This document shows positions 1 through 7,857 of a stretch of 64,000 nucleotides of DNA, piece after piece. The position numbers were made by a program, and so were the translations under genes. The stretch spans positions 3,906,001 to 3,970,000 of the forward strand of contig NZ_JAVDYG010000001.1 in the NCBI RefSeq assembly GCF_031458325.1, in the 5' to 3' direction. The notes under the pieces were generated by a model. It was given only the letters and a program-made list of their open reading frames with translations, was not told the DNA's origin and made no database searches. Numbering within the stretch: the stretch's first letter is position 1; each line of letters begins with the position of its first letter. This stretch comes from Nocardioides marmoribigeumensis. GTDB taxonomy: Bacteria > Actinomycetota > Actinomycetes > Propionibacteriales > Nocardioidaceae.

Positions 1-1
1 C

Positions 2-775
2 CTGCGCGTCCTGACCGGCCTGACGCCCGCCGACGGCGGCACCACGAGCATCGGGGGGCGGCGCTACTCCGACTTCCCCAACCCGGGGCGCCACGTCGGG
101 GTCCTGCTCGACGCCTCCGCCCAGCACGGTGGCCGCACCGGTCGCGAGGTGCTCGCGGTCGGGGCCGCCACGATGGGACTCCCGTCCGGCCGGGTGGAGG
201 AGATGCTGGCCCTGGTCGGGCTGTCCGACCAGGAGGCCAAGCGCCGGGTGAAGAACTACTCCCTCGGCATGCGGCAGCGCCTCGGCATCGCCCACGCGCT
301 CCTGGGCGACCCCTCCGTGCTGGTGCTCGACGAGCCGGCCAACGGCCTCGACCCGGCCGGCATCCACTGGATGCGGCAGATGCTGCAGTACTTCGCCTCC
401 CGCGGCGGCACGGTCCTGCTCTCCTCCCACCTGCTCCACGAGGTCGAGCAGGTCGCCGACGACCTGGTGATGATCGGGCGCGGCCGGGTGGTGGCGCAGG
501 GGAGCACGCGCGACCTGCTCACCACCCAGGGCGCCTACGCCGCCGCCGCCGACTCCGAGGGGCAGACCGCGCTGGCCGACGCGCTGGCTCGCGCCGGCCA
601 CGACGTACGCCCGCACGGCAGCGGGCTGACCACCGACGCCGACCCCGCCGACGTGGGTCGCCTGGCGCTGCAGTCGCAGGTCGCGCTGATGGAGCTGCGC
701 GGGGCCGACGGCGCCGGGCTCGAGGAGCTGTTCCTGCAGCTGACCGCCGACACCGCGAGGGAGGACGTGCTGTGA
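2..775 (+). CDS. ABC transporter ATP-binding protein, 5' truncated by the window edge
   Basis: The frame is open from base 2, so the start codon and the Walker A loop lie outside the window; 257 codons remain. The ABC signature YSLGMRQRLGIA, the Walker B stretch VLVLDEPANGLDP and the H-loop SSHLLHEVEQ are all present, so the nucleotide-binding half is otherwise intact. The C-terminal extension of about 80 residues after the H-loop is typical of drug/antibiotic (DrrA/CcmA-like) exporter ATPases. The gene overlaps the next by a GTGA, which makes it the energising subunit of the permease at 772. Substrate cannot be told from the sequence. Confidence 0.95.
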   Translation: MRVLTGLTPADGGTTSIGGRRYSDFPNPGRHVGVLLDASAQHGGRTGREVLAVGAATMGLPSGRVEEMLALVGLSDQEAKRRVKNYSLGMRQRLGIAHALLGDPSVLVLDEPANGLDPAGIHWMRQMLQYFASRGGTVLLSSHLLHEVEQVADDLVMIGRGRVVAQGSTRDLLTTQGAYAAAADSEGQTALADALARAGHDVRPHGSGLTTDADPADVGRLALQSQVALMELRGADGAGLEELFLQLTADTAREDVL

Positions 776-1584
776 CGAGCACGAGCACGACCGGGTCGAC
801 GGTGAGCCTGCCGGAGGACCGCGACGCCCACGTCCCGCTCGCGCGACTGGTCAAGGTCGAGATGCGCAAGATGCTCGACACCAGAGCCGGCTTCTGGCTG
901 CTCGTGGTGATCGCGCTGCTGACGGTCGCCGCGATCGGTCTGTTCGCGGTCTTCGCCCCCGACCAGGACCGCACCTTCGACAGCTTCCTCGGGGGTGCGG
1001 CGACGCCGCAGGGCTTCCTGCTCCCGGTGCTCGGCGTCCTGCTGGTCACCAGCGAGTGGGGCCAGCGGGCGGCGCTCGCCACGTTCACGCTGGTCCCCGT
1101 GCGGGCCCGTGTCGTGGCCGCCAAGGTGCTCGCCGCGCTCGTGATCGGCACCGCCGCCGTGCTCGTCGCGGTCGTCGTGGCCGCTCTGGTGACCGCGGTC
1201 CGCGGCGGCAGCAACGCGTGGGACGCCGCCGGCACCTCGGTGCTCGACGCGACCTGGATGTTCGCCCTCCTGCAGGCGCTCGGCATCCTCCAGGGGCTGG
1301 CCTTCGGCATGCTCTTCCTCAACAGCGCCGCGGCGATCGTGGTCTTCTTCGTGGTCCCGATCGTGAGCAGCGTGGTGTTCAACCTCGTCCCCGCGCTGCA
1401 GGACGTCGCGCCGTGGGTCGACCTCGGCTCCGCGCAGGCCGAGTGGGGCGGCGGGGGACCGGTCGGCAACCAGGGGCCGCCGACGGCCGAGGCGTGGGCG
1501 CAGCTCGGCACCGCCGGCCTGATCTGGATCGTGCTCCCGCTGGTGCTCGGAGGGCTGCGCATCCTGCGCAGCGAGGTGAAGTAG
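772..1584 (+). CDS. ABC-2 type transporter permease
   Basis: This 270-residue protein starts with a GTG that overlaps the stop of the ATPase gene (GTGA), indicating translational coupling. A polar N-terminus of about 35 residues ending in KVEMRKMLDTRAG precedes roughly six hydrophobic segments, including LLVVIALLTVAAIGLFAVF and the pair around residues 110-135, as in ABC-2 permeases related to DrrB and Gld-type exporters. With the preceding ATPase it forms a complete half-transporter operon. The exported substrate is unknown. Confidence 0.88.
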   Translation: MTSTSTTGSTVSLPEDRDAHVPLARLVKVEMRKMLDTRAGFWLLVVIALLTVAAIGLFAVFAPDQDRTFDSFLGGAATPQGFLLPVLGVLLVTSEWGQRAALATFTLVPVRARVVAAKVLAALVIGTAAVLVAVVVAALVTAVRGGSNAWDAAGTSVLDATWMFALLQALGILQGLAFGMLFLNSAAAIVVFFVVPIVSSVVFNLVPALQDVAPWVDLGSAQAEWGGGGPVGNQGPPTAEAWAQLGTAGLIWIVLPLVLGGLRILRSEVK

Positions 1585-1592
1585 CCGGTCGT

Positions 1593-1598
1593 TAGGGT
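1593..1598 (+). promoter_or_regulatory. leaderless -10 element of rph
   Basis: TAGGGT lies 7 bases before the rph ATG and there is no Shine-Dalgarno sequence between them. This is the usual arrangement of leaderless promoters in Actinobacteria (TANNNT, transcript starting at or next to the A of ATG). The same arrangement is seen before metG, rpiB, add, the PP2C gene and the PrsW gene in this window. Confidence 0.55.
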
Positions 1599-1605
1599 CG
1601 GGCCC

Positions 1606-2361
1606 ATGGCCCACACCCCCTCTGCGCCCCCGTCCGAGCCACAGCCTCGTGTCGACGGCCGCGCCGACGACGAGCTCCGCCCGATCACCCTGACCCGCGG
1701 CTGGCTCGACCACGCCGCCGGCTCGGTCCTGGTCGAGTTCGGCCGCACCCGCGTGCTGTGCGCGGCCTCGGCCTCCGAGGGCGTGCCGCGCTGGCGCAAG
1801 GGCTCGGGCCTCGGCTGGGTCACCGCGGAGTACGCCATGCTCCCGTCCTCGACCCACACCCGCTCCGACCGGGAGTCGGTCAAGGGCCGCATCGGCGGCC
1901 GCACCCACGAGATCTCCCGGCTGATCGGCCGCTCGCTGCGCGCGGTCATCGACTACAAGGCCCTGGGCGAGAACACGATCACCCTCGACTGCGACGTGCT
2001 GCAGGCTGACGGCGGCACGCGCACCGCCGCGATCACCGGGGCGTACGTCGCCCTGGCCGACGCCTGCGGCTGGCTCGGGTCCCGCGGGGCGCTGAAGGGC
2101 ACCCCCCTGACCGGGTCGGTCGCCGCGGTCTCGGTCGGGATCATCGACGGCGTGCCGCGGCTCGACCTGCCCTACGAGGAGGACGTGCGCGCCGAGACCG
2201 ACATGAACATCGTGATGACCGGCGACGGCCGCTTCGTCGAGGTGCAGGGCACTGCCGAGGCCGACCCGTTCGACCGCGCGATGCTCGACTCGCTGCTCGA
2301 CCTCGGGGCCAAGGGGTGCGCCGACCTCACCGTCATCCAGCGCGAGGCGCTCGGTGGCTGA
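1606..2361 (+). CDS. rph: ribonuclease PH
   Basis: RNase PH is a phosphate-dependent 3'-5' exoribonuclease that trims tRNA precursors. The 251-residue product has the family length and landmarks: [22 protein letters not shown] near the N-terminus, the [21 protein letters not shown] stretch with the substrate-binding arginines, the [20 protein letters not shown] block, and the [20 protein letters not shown] metal-binding region. It starts at an ATG seven bases after a TAGGGT box, so it is probably translated from a leaderless mRNA. It overlaps rdgB by 8 bases, an arrangement conserved in many actinobacteria. Confidence 0.97.
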   Translation: MAHTPSAPPSEPQPRVDGRADDELRPITLTRGWLDHAAGSVLVEFGRTRVLCAASASEGVPRWRKGSGLGWVTAEYAMLPSSTHTRSDRESVKGRIGGRTHEISRLIGRSLRAVIDYKALGENTITLDCDVLQADGGTRTAAITGAYVALADACGWLGSRGALKGTPLTGSVAAVSVGIIDGVPRLDLPYEEDVRAETDMNIVMTGDGRFVEVQGTAEADPFDRAMLDSLLDLGAKGCADLTVIQREALGG

Positions 2362-3004
2362 CTCACCTCGCGTGTTCCTCGCCACCCGCAACACCGGCAA
2401 GCTCGCCGAGATGCAGCGCATCCTGAGCCGTCACGTGCCCGGGGTGGAGGTGCTCGGCCTCGACGACGTGCCGCCGTACGACGAGCCGGCGGAGACCGAG
2501 CCGACCTTCGAGGGCAACGCCCGGATCAAGGCGCTGGCCGGTCTCGCCGCCACCGGGCTGCCGTCGCTGGCCGACGACAGCGGGCTCGCCGTCGACGCGC
2601 TCAACGGCATGCCGGGCGTGCTGTCGGCCCGGTGGGCCGGGGTGTCCGGCGAACGGGTGGAGAAGGACCGGGCCAACAACGACCTGCTGCTCTCCCAGCT
2701 GGCCGACGTGCCCGACGAGCGGCGTGGTGCGGCGTTCCACTGCTGCGTGGTGCTCGCGGTGCCCTCCGCGTCGGGCGAGCCGGCCGTGCACGCGGTCGAC
2801 GGGGTCATGCGGGGCCGGGTGATCCGGTCGCTGCGCGGCACCGGGGGCTTCGGCTACGACGTGCTGTTCTGCGCCGACGGCCACGACGTGACGACCGCCG
2901 AGCTCCCGCCCGAGGAGAAGGACGCGATCTCCCACCGCGGCAAGGCCCTGCGCGAGATCGCCCCGGTGGTCGCCGCGGTGCTGTCCTCGGGGCCGGACGC
3001 CTGA
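2354..3004 (+). CDS. rdgB: dITP/XTP pyrophosphatase (RdgB/HAM1 family)
   Basis: This enzyme hydrolyses non-canonical purine triphosphates (XTP, ITP, dITP) and keeps them out of nucleic acids. The 216-residue sequence carries the family hallmarks [17 protein letters not shown] at the N-terminus, FEGNARIKA, and the metal-binding [23 protein letters not shown] block, followed by GGFGYDVLF and SHRGKAL near the C-terminus. The GTG start at 2354 lies within the last codons of rph, so the two genes are co-transcribed and probably translationally coupled. Confidence 0.96.
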   Translation: MADSPRVFLATRNTGKLAEMQRILSRHVPGVEVLGLDDVPPYDEPAETEPTFEGNARIKALAGLAATGLPSLADDSGLAVDALNGMPGVLSARWAGVSGERVEKDRANNDLLLSQLADVPDERRGAAFHCCVVLAVPSASGEPAVHAVDGVMRGRVIRSLRGTGGFGYDVLFCADGHDVTTAELPPEEKDAISHRGKALREIAPVVAAVLSSGPDA

Positions 3005-3070
3005 GCCTCTACCCTCGAGCGGGGCTCCTGGCCGCGCGCTCGGCGGGCGGCGCCCGGCCGTCGTACGCCG

Positions 3071-3148
3071 TGGTGCGCCCGGCGAGACTCGAACTCGCAC
3101 TGCACAGGACCTAAACCTGTTGCCTCCTGCCAATTGGGCTACGGGCGC
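3071..3148 (-). tRNA. tRNA with UAG (Leu) anticodon but type I (short) variable loop
   Basis: Read on the minus strand, the 75-nt body forms a full cloverleaf: a perfect 7-bp acceptor stem (GCGCCCG with CGGGCGC), T8 A9, a D arm with GG in the loop, an anticodon stem ACAGG/CCTGT closing the loop TTTAGGT, a variable loop of only 5 nt (GCAGT), a T arm GCGAG-TTCGAGT-CTCGC and discriminator A; CCA is encoded (3071-3073). The anticodon is UAG, which reads the leucine codon CUA, and G37 follows it as expected. Bacterial leucine tRNAs normally have a long (type II) variable arm, so the identity is uncertain even though the gene looks intact. It lies between rdgB and bcp. Confidence 0.85.
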
Positions 3149-3172
3149 GCGGTGCCGAGTTTGTCACGGGCC

Positions 3173-3640
3173 TCACTCCAGGCCGAGGTCCCGCTTGAGC
3201 TTGGCGACGTGGCCGGTCGCCTTGACGTTGTACTGCGCCACCTCGATGTCGCCGTCCTCGCCGACGACGAAGGTCGAGCGGATCACGCCCTGGACGGTCT
3301 TGCCGTACATCTGCTTCTCGCCGAACGCGCCCCACGCGGTGAGGACCTCCTTGGAGGGGTCGGAGAGCAGGGTGATCGTGAGGCCGTCCTTCTCGCGGAA
3401 CTTCGCGAGCTTCTCGGGCTTGTCGGGGGAGATGCCGAGCACCGTGTAGCCCTTGCCCTGCAGCGAGTCGAGCGAGTCGGAGAAGTCGCAGGCCTGCTTG
3501 GTGCAGCCCGGAGTCATCGCGGCGGGGTAGAAGTAGACGATCACCTTCTGCCCGCGCAGGCCGGAGAGGGTGACCTCCTCGCCGGCGTCGTTCGTGAGGG
3601 TGAAGTCGGGGGCCGGGGTGCCGGGCTCGAGGCGGCTCAT
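3173..3640 (-). CDS. bcp: thioredoxin-dependent thiol peroxidase (BCP-type peroxiredoxin)
   Basis: The 155-residue product is an atypical 2-Cys peroxiredoxin that reduces hydrogen peroxide and organic hydroperoxides in the cytoplasm. The catalytic motif YPAAMTPGCTKQACDF carries the peroxidatic cysteine (in TPGCT) and the resolving cysteine five residues later, the BCP/PrxQ pattern. It begins MSRLEPGTPAPDF and ends shortly after the conserved arginine region (GVIRSTFVV). It is transcribed divergently from the metal importer at 3727; both could be affected by the inverted repeat at 3664-3688. Confidence 0.95.
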   Translation of the reverse strand: MSRLEPGTPAPDFTLTNDAGEEVTLSGLRGQKVIVYFYPAAMTPGCTKQACDFSDSLDSLQGKGYTVLGISPDKPEKLAKFREKDGLTITLLSDPSKEVLTAWGAFGEKQMYGKTVQGVIRSTFVVGEDGDIEVAQYNVKATGHVAKLKRDLGLE

Positions 3641-3663
3641 CGGTGCTCTCCTGCGAGGGTCTG

Positions 3664-3688
3664 CTTGTTGCGAACGATGTGCAACAAG
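3664..3688. promoter_or_regulatory. inverted repeat resembling a Nur (nickel regulator) operator
   Basis: CTTGTTGC and GCAACAAG form a perfect 8-bp inverted repeat separated by 9 bases, in the divergent bcp-cbiM promoter region about 40 bases before the cbiM start. The core TTGC-N9-GCAA has the spacing I recall for the Nur box of Streptomyces (a Fur-family, nickel-responsive repressor). Its position fits repression of the downstream importer by metal, which would favour nickel over cobalt as substrate. The assignment rests on a remembered consensus, not on a search. Confidence 0.55.
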
Positions 3689-3726
3689 GTAGGTTCGGGG
3701 TCGACGCCAACCTAACGGAGGCCCGC

Positions 3727-4431
3727 ATGCACGTCCCCGACGGATTTCTCGACGCCCCGACCTCGGTGGCGACCGCAGGAGTCGCCGTCGTCGGTGTGGG
3801 GCTGGCCCTCCGGGGCGCCCGCCGCGAGCTCGACGAGCTCACCACGCCTCTGGCCGGGCTGGTCGCGAGCTTCGTCTTCGCCGCCCAGATGCTCAACTTC
3901 CCGGTCGGCGCGGGCACGAGCGGCCACCTCCTCGGCGGAGCGCTCGCGGCCGCGCTCGTGGGCCCGTGGACCGGCGTGCTCTGCCTGTCCACGGTGTTGC
4001 TCGTCCAGGCGTTCCTCTTCGCCGACGGCGGCATCACCGCGCTCGGCACCAACATCACGCTCATGGGCCTGGTCGGTGTCGGTGTCGGCTGGCTCGTCCT
4101 CCGCGGCCTGCAGACCGTCCTGCCCAGGCGCACCTCCCTGGTCGCACCGCTCAGCGCCGTCGCCGCGTTCGTCTCCGTGCCGGTCGCGGCGCTCGCGTTC
4201 GTGGGCCTGTACGCCGTCGGCGGCGCCGCCCCGGTGCCCCTCGACACCCTCACGACGGCCATGCTCGGCTGGCACGTGCTCATCGGGCTGGGCGAGGCGG
4301 CGATCACCGGGCTGGTCGTCGGCAGCGTCGTCGCGGTCCGTCCCGACCTGGTCTACGCCGCCCGCCCGACCCTGGCCGCCCGCGAGCTCGAGGTGCGTCC
4401 CGGGCTGGCCCGTGCGAGCGAGGTCGGATGA
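3727..4431 (+). CDS. cbiM: ECF-type nickel/cobalt importer, substrate-binding S component (CbiM/NikM)
   Basis: CbiM is the membrane subunit that captures Ni2+ or Co2+ through its N-terminus. I chose the ATG at 3727, although the frame is open further upstream, because it gives MHVPDGFLDAPTS: the Met-His start is the metal-binding element of the family, and ACGGAGG lies 6 bases upstream. The 234-residue protein has about seven hydrophobic segments and the FAAQMLNFPVGAGTSGHLLGG block with a conserved asparagine and histidine. It overlaps the next gene by ATGA and heads a four-gene operon. No cobalamin genes are nearby, so nickel supply (for a Ni enzyme elsewhere) is as likely as cobalt. Confidence 0.93.
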   Translation: MHVPDGFLDAPTSVATAGVAVVGVGLALRGARRELDELTTPLAGLVASFVFAAQMLNFPVGAGTSGHLLGGALAAALVGPWTGVLCLSTVLLVQAFLFADGGITALGTNITLMGLVGVGVGWLVLRGLQTVLPRRTSLVAPLSAVAAFVSVPVAALAFVGLYAVGGAAPVPLDTLTTAMLGWHVLIGLGEAAITGLVVGSVVAVRPDLVYAARPTLAARELEVRPGLARASEVG

Positions 4432-4739
4432 GGCACCTCCCGCTGCGCGTCCTGGCCGGTCTCGCGCTCGTCGTCGTGCTGCTGCTGGGCGGGGTGGTCA
4501 GCTACTACGCCTCCTCCTCCCCCGACGGGCTGGGCCGCGTCGCCCAGGACCACGGCATCACCAGGGCCGAGAAGGACCACGTCGCCGAGGACTCCCCGCT
4601 GGCCGGCTACACGGTGCGCGGCGTCGGCGACGACCGGCTCTCCCGAGGCGTCGCCGGCGTGGTCGGGGTCGGTGTGGTGCTCCTGCTCGGCACCGGCCTG
4701 ACCCGCGTCGTACGCCGGCGCGCGGACGCGCGGTCCTGA
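4428..4739 (+). CDS. PDGLE-domain protein, CbiN/NikN-like small subunit of the metal ECF importer
   Basis: This 103-residue protein has a hydrophobic N-terminal segment (LRVLAGLALVVVLLLGGVVSYYA), the PDGLGRVAQDHGI motif that names the PDGLE domain, and a second hydrophobic segment near the C-terminus followed by an arginine-rich tail. Proteins of this type take the place of CbiN as the auxiliary subunit of nickel/cobalt ECF transporters. It starts at an ATGA overlap with cbiM and ends one base before cbiQ, so it belongs to the same transcription unit. Confidence 0.85.
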   Translation: MRHLPLRVLAGLALVVVLLLGGVVSYYASSSPDGLGRVAQDHGITRAEKDHVAEDSPLAGYTVRGVGDDRLSRGVAGVVGVGVVLLLGTGLTRVVRRRADARS

Positions 4740-4740
4740 G

Positions 4741-5393
4741 GTGGGCGCCGGACACGGCCACCGGGTGCACTTCCACGGGCACTCCCCGCTGCACCGCGCT
4801 CGACCCGAGCGCAAGGTGCTCGCCGTCGTCCTCGGCATGCTCCTGGTGGTCGCGACGCCCCACGGCTGGTGGCCGGCGTTCGCGCTCTACGCGGCCCTCC
4901 TCCTGGGCCTGGTCGCCCTGTCGCGGGTGCCCGTCGGCTACCTCGCGCCCCGGCTCCTCGTCGAGCTGCCGTTCCTCGTCTTCGCGCTCGTGCTGCCGTT
5001 CGTCGCGACGGGGGAGCGCGTCGAGGTGCTCGGCCTCGACGTGAGCCGCCCCGGTCTCGTGGCCGCGGGCACCCTGGTGGTCAAGGGCACCCTCGGCGTG
5101 CTCGCCGCGTTGCTGCTCGCGGCGACCACCGAGCCGCGCGACATCCTGCGGGGCCTCGAGCGCCTGCGCGTCCCGGCGCCGATCGTGCAGATCATGTCGT
5201 TCATGGTCCGCTACCTCGACGTGGTCACCTCCGACATGGCACGGATGCGCATCGCGTTGCAGGCAAGGGGCTTCGAGGCCCGCAACCCGCGCCACTGGCC
5301 GGTGCTCGCGCGGTCGGCGGGGGCGCTGTTCATCCGCTCCTACGAGCGCGGCGAACGCGTCCACCTCGCGATGCTCTCGAGGGGGCACAGGCC

Positions 5394-5397
<4 letters not shown>
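4741..5397 (+). CDS. cbiQ: ECF transporter transmembrane T component (CbiQ)
   Basis: CbiQ is the membrane coupling subunit that connects the S component to the ATPase. The 218-residue sequence starts at GTG (one base after the previous stop) with a histidine-rich leader (HGHRVHFHGHSPLHR) that may help to bind metal. It has five or so hydrophobic segments and the cytoplasmic coupling motifs: ALQARGFEARNP and, at the C-terminus, MLSRGHRP, the two Ala/Ser-Arg-Gly boxes characteristic of T components. It overlaps cbiO by GTGA. Confidence 0.93.
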
Positions 5398-6164
<767 letters not shown>

Positions 6165-6214
6165 CCTCTGACCGTCGTACGCCCCCGCCGGCCACCGCCG
6201 CTAGGAGACCCACA

Positions 6215-6457
6215 GTGAGCCAGCCCGACCGCATCGAGCAGGACATGGAGGAGACGCGGGCCCGGCTCGCGGCGACGATCGACCAGCTGGTCGACCGGAC
6301 CAACCCCAAGAACGTCGTCAAGCGCGAGGTCAACGCGGTCAAGCGCACCTTCGTCGACGAGCAGGGCAACCCGCGCACCGAGAACATCCTCAAGGTCGTC
6401 GGCGGCGTCGCCGGCTTCGTCGTCGTGCTGGTCGTGATCCGGAAGGTCACCCACTGA
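6215..6457 (+). CDS. DUF3618 small membrane protein
   Basis: The 80-residue product starts with MSQPDRIEQDMEETRARLAATIDQLVDRTNPKNVVKREV, which is the DUF3618 pattern: a short amphipathic helix rich in E and R followed by NPK. A single membrane helix (VVGGVAGFVVVLVVIRKV) ends the protein. The function of the family is not known to me; such genes are common in actinobacteria beside peroxiredoxin or chaperone genes. TAGCCT at 6162-6167 could be its -10 box, and a GGAG lies before the GTG start. The stop overlaps a possible CTG start of the next gene. Confidence 0.85.
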   Translation: MSQPDRIEQDMEETRARLAATIDQLVDRTNPKNVVKREVNAVKRTFVDEQGNPRTENILKVVGGVAGFVVVLVVIRKVTH

Positions 6458-6471
6458 AGACGCCGATCCGG

Positions 6472-6771
6472 ATGCTGCACGACCGGGTCCTGGTCCAGCT
6501 GGACAACGAGGCCGGGGAGCGTCGCTCGTCCGGTGGCATCGTCATCCCGGCCACGGCGGCGGTCGGCAACCGGCGCCTGGCGTGGGCACGCGTCGTCGCG
6601 GTCGGTCCGCACGCCCGGGCCGTCGAGGTCGGCGACCGGGTGCTGTTCGACCCCGACGAGAAGGCCGAGGTCGACGTCAGCGGCGAGGGCTACATCCTCA
6701 TGCGCGAGCGCGACGTCCACGCGGTCGCCGCGACCCGGGTCGACGACAGCGAGACCGGGCTCTACCTCTGA
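6472..6771 (+). CDS. GroES-family co-chaperonin-like protein
   Basis: The 99-residue product (from ATG 6472) has the GroES fold signature: MLHDRVLVQLDNEAGERRSSGGIVIP, with the mobile-loop position, then GDRVLFDPDEKAEVDVSGEGYILMRERDVHAV. It is not accompanied by groEL, so it is likely a paralogue rather than the housekeeping GroES. The true start may be a CTG at 6454 that overlaps the DUF3618 stop (CTGA) and would add MKTPIR; no SD sequence favours the ATG. It ends just before the palindromic element at 6773. Confidence 0.85.
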   Translation: MLHDRVLVQLDNEAGERRSSGGIVIPATAAVGNRRLAWARVVAVGPHARAVEVGDRVLFDPDEKAEVDVSGEGYILMRERDVHAVAATRVDDSETGLYL

Positions 6772-6772
6772 G

Positions 6773-6860
6773 TCAGTTTCACTAGGTACCTAGTGAAACT
6801 GATACTTCCCGAGCGAAGTTTCGCTCGGGAGGCGACAACGTCACTAGGTACCTAGTGAAA
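6773..6860. repeat. palindromic element, copy 1 (palindrome - hairpin - palindrome)
   Basis: The element begins with a perfect 30-bp palindrome (6773-6802, centred on CACTAGGTACCTAGTG), continues with an 11-bp stem, 2-nt loop hairpin (6807-6830, CCCGAGCGAA-gt-TTCGCTCGGG) and ends with a second copy of the palindrome (18 bp perfect, 6841-6858). It occupies the whole gap between the stop codons of two convergent genes (6771 and 6868). Two further copies are at 47821-48149 and 51684-51773. It may act as a bidirectional terminator or be a REP-like or miniature mobile element; no open frame of its own is seen. Confidence 0.9.
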
Positions 6861-6867
6861 CCGCAGC

Positions 6868-7857
6868 TCACCCCCGCCGGGCGTAGGTGCGGTGCGACAT
6901 CCCCGGCAGCGGGTCACGGTTGAGGCCGGCGAGCTCTTCGAGGTCGCTGCGGGCGGGCCGCCAGGACGCGGCGCCGACGTTGCGGGCGACCTGGTCGGGC
7001 CGGGAGACCCCGGCGATGACGCTGCCGACGCCCGCCTGGGCGAGCAGGCCGCTGACGGCCAGGGTGAGCAGGTCGATCGCGCGGGAGTCGGCGAAGGCCT
7101 GGAGCGCGTCGATCCGGTCGAAGTCGGCGTTCTGGAGGCGGCGCCGCTGTCCCTCGGCCGAGAGCCGGCTGCCGGTGGGGGCGTCCTCGCCACGCTCGTA
7201 CTTGCCGGTGAGCAGACCGTAGGCGAGCGGGAAGTAGGGCAGCACGCTGAGGCCCAGGGCCCGGCACGCGGGGAGCAGCTCGTCCTCGGCGACGCGGTTG
7301 TAGAGGGAGTACTCGTTCTGCGCGCTGATGTAGCCGGGCACCCCGAGCTGTCGCGCCACGTGGTGGGCGTCGGCGACCTCCCAGGCCGCGAAGTTCGAGC
7401 AGCCGATGTAGCGCACCTTGCCCTCGACCACGAGCTCGCCGAGCGCGCTCAGGGTCTCCTCCATCGGCGTGACCAGGTCGGGCTGGTGCAGCTGGTAGAG
7501 GTCGATGTGATCGGTCTGCAGCCGGCGCAGGGATGCCTCCACTGCACGTCGGACGTAGCGGCGGGAGGCGCGCGCCCCGTGGTCGGGGCCGTTGGCGCCA
7601 TCCATGTCCATGCCGAACTTCGTCGCGACGACGACGTCCTGCCGGCGGCCCTGCAACGCGCGTCCCAGCATCTCCTCGCTGAGCCCGCGGCCGTAGGTGT
7701 CGGCGGTGTCGAAGAAGTTGACCCCCGCGTCGAGGGCGGCGTCGACGATGTCGTCGACGGTGTCCTGGTCGATGCGGGTGCCGAAGGCGTTGCACCCGAT
7801 CCCGACCATCGACACGACGAGGCCGGAGTCGCCGAGGGGCTGGTAGTCCACCATCAC
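6868..7857 (-). CDS. aldo/keto reductase
   Basis: This 329-residue NADPH-dependent oxidoreductase of the AKR superfamily has the TIM-barrel catalytic residues: D in FFDTADTYGRG, Y four residues later, K in ATKFGMDMDG and H in LYQLHQPD, plus the SNFAAWEV block after strand 6. The arrangement resembles the YajO/Tas-like and Kv-beta-related group. GTG 7857 and ATG 7854 are both possible starts; the ATG overlaps the stop of the lipoprotein gene, so the two are likely an operon. Substrate is unknown. Confidence 0.92.
   Translation of the reverse strand: MMVDYQPLGDSGLVVSMVGIGCNAFGTRIDQDTVDDIVDAALDAGVNFFDTADTYGRGLSEEMLGRALQGRRQDVVVATKFGMDMDGANGPDHGARASRRYVRRAVEASLRRLQTDHIDLYQLHQPDLVTPMEETLSALGELVVEGKVRYIGCSNFAAWEVADAHHVARQLGVPGYISAQNEYSLYNRVAEDELLPACRALGLSVLPYFPLAYGLLTGKYERGEDAPTGSRLSAEGQRRRLQNADFDRIDALQAFADSRAIDLLTLAVSGLLAQAGVGSVIAGVSRPDQVARNVGAASWRPARSDLEELAGLNRDPLPGMSHRTYARRG

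Noticed and set aside
535-2421. Open frame of 628 codons on the minus strand
   Set aside because: It lies over the ABC permease and rph genes, has the H/R/G/D-rich composition of an antisense frame in GC-rich DNA and no recognisable domain.
3643-3726. N-terminal extension of CbiM
   Set aside because: The family needs the Met-His N-terminus that ATG 3727 provides, and the extension would cover the operator-like repeat and the ribosome binding site.
3641-3726. Cobalamin riboswitch before cbiM
   Set aside because: The gap is only about 85 bases and shows no B12-box; the Nur-like repeat is a better explanation.
6773-6860. CRISPR array
   Set aside because: The units are palindromes around a single hairpin with no series of equal spacers and no cas genes.
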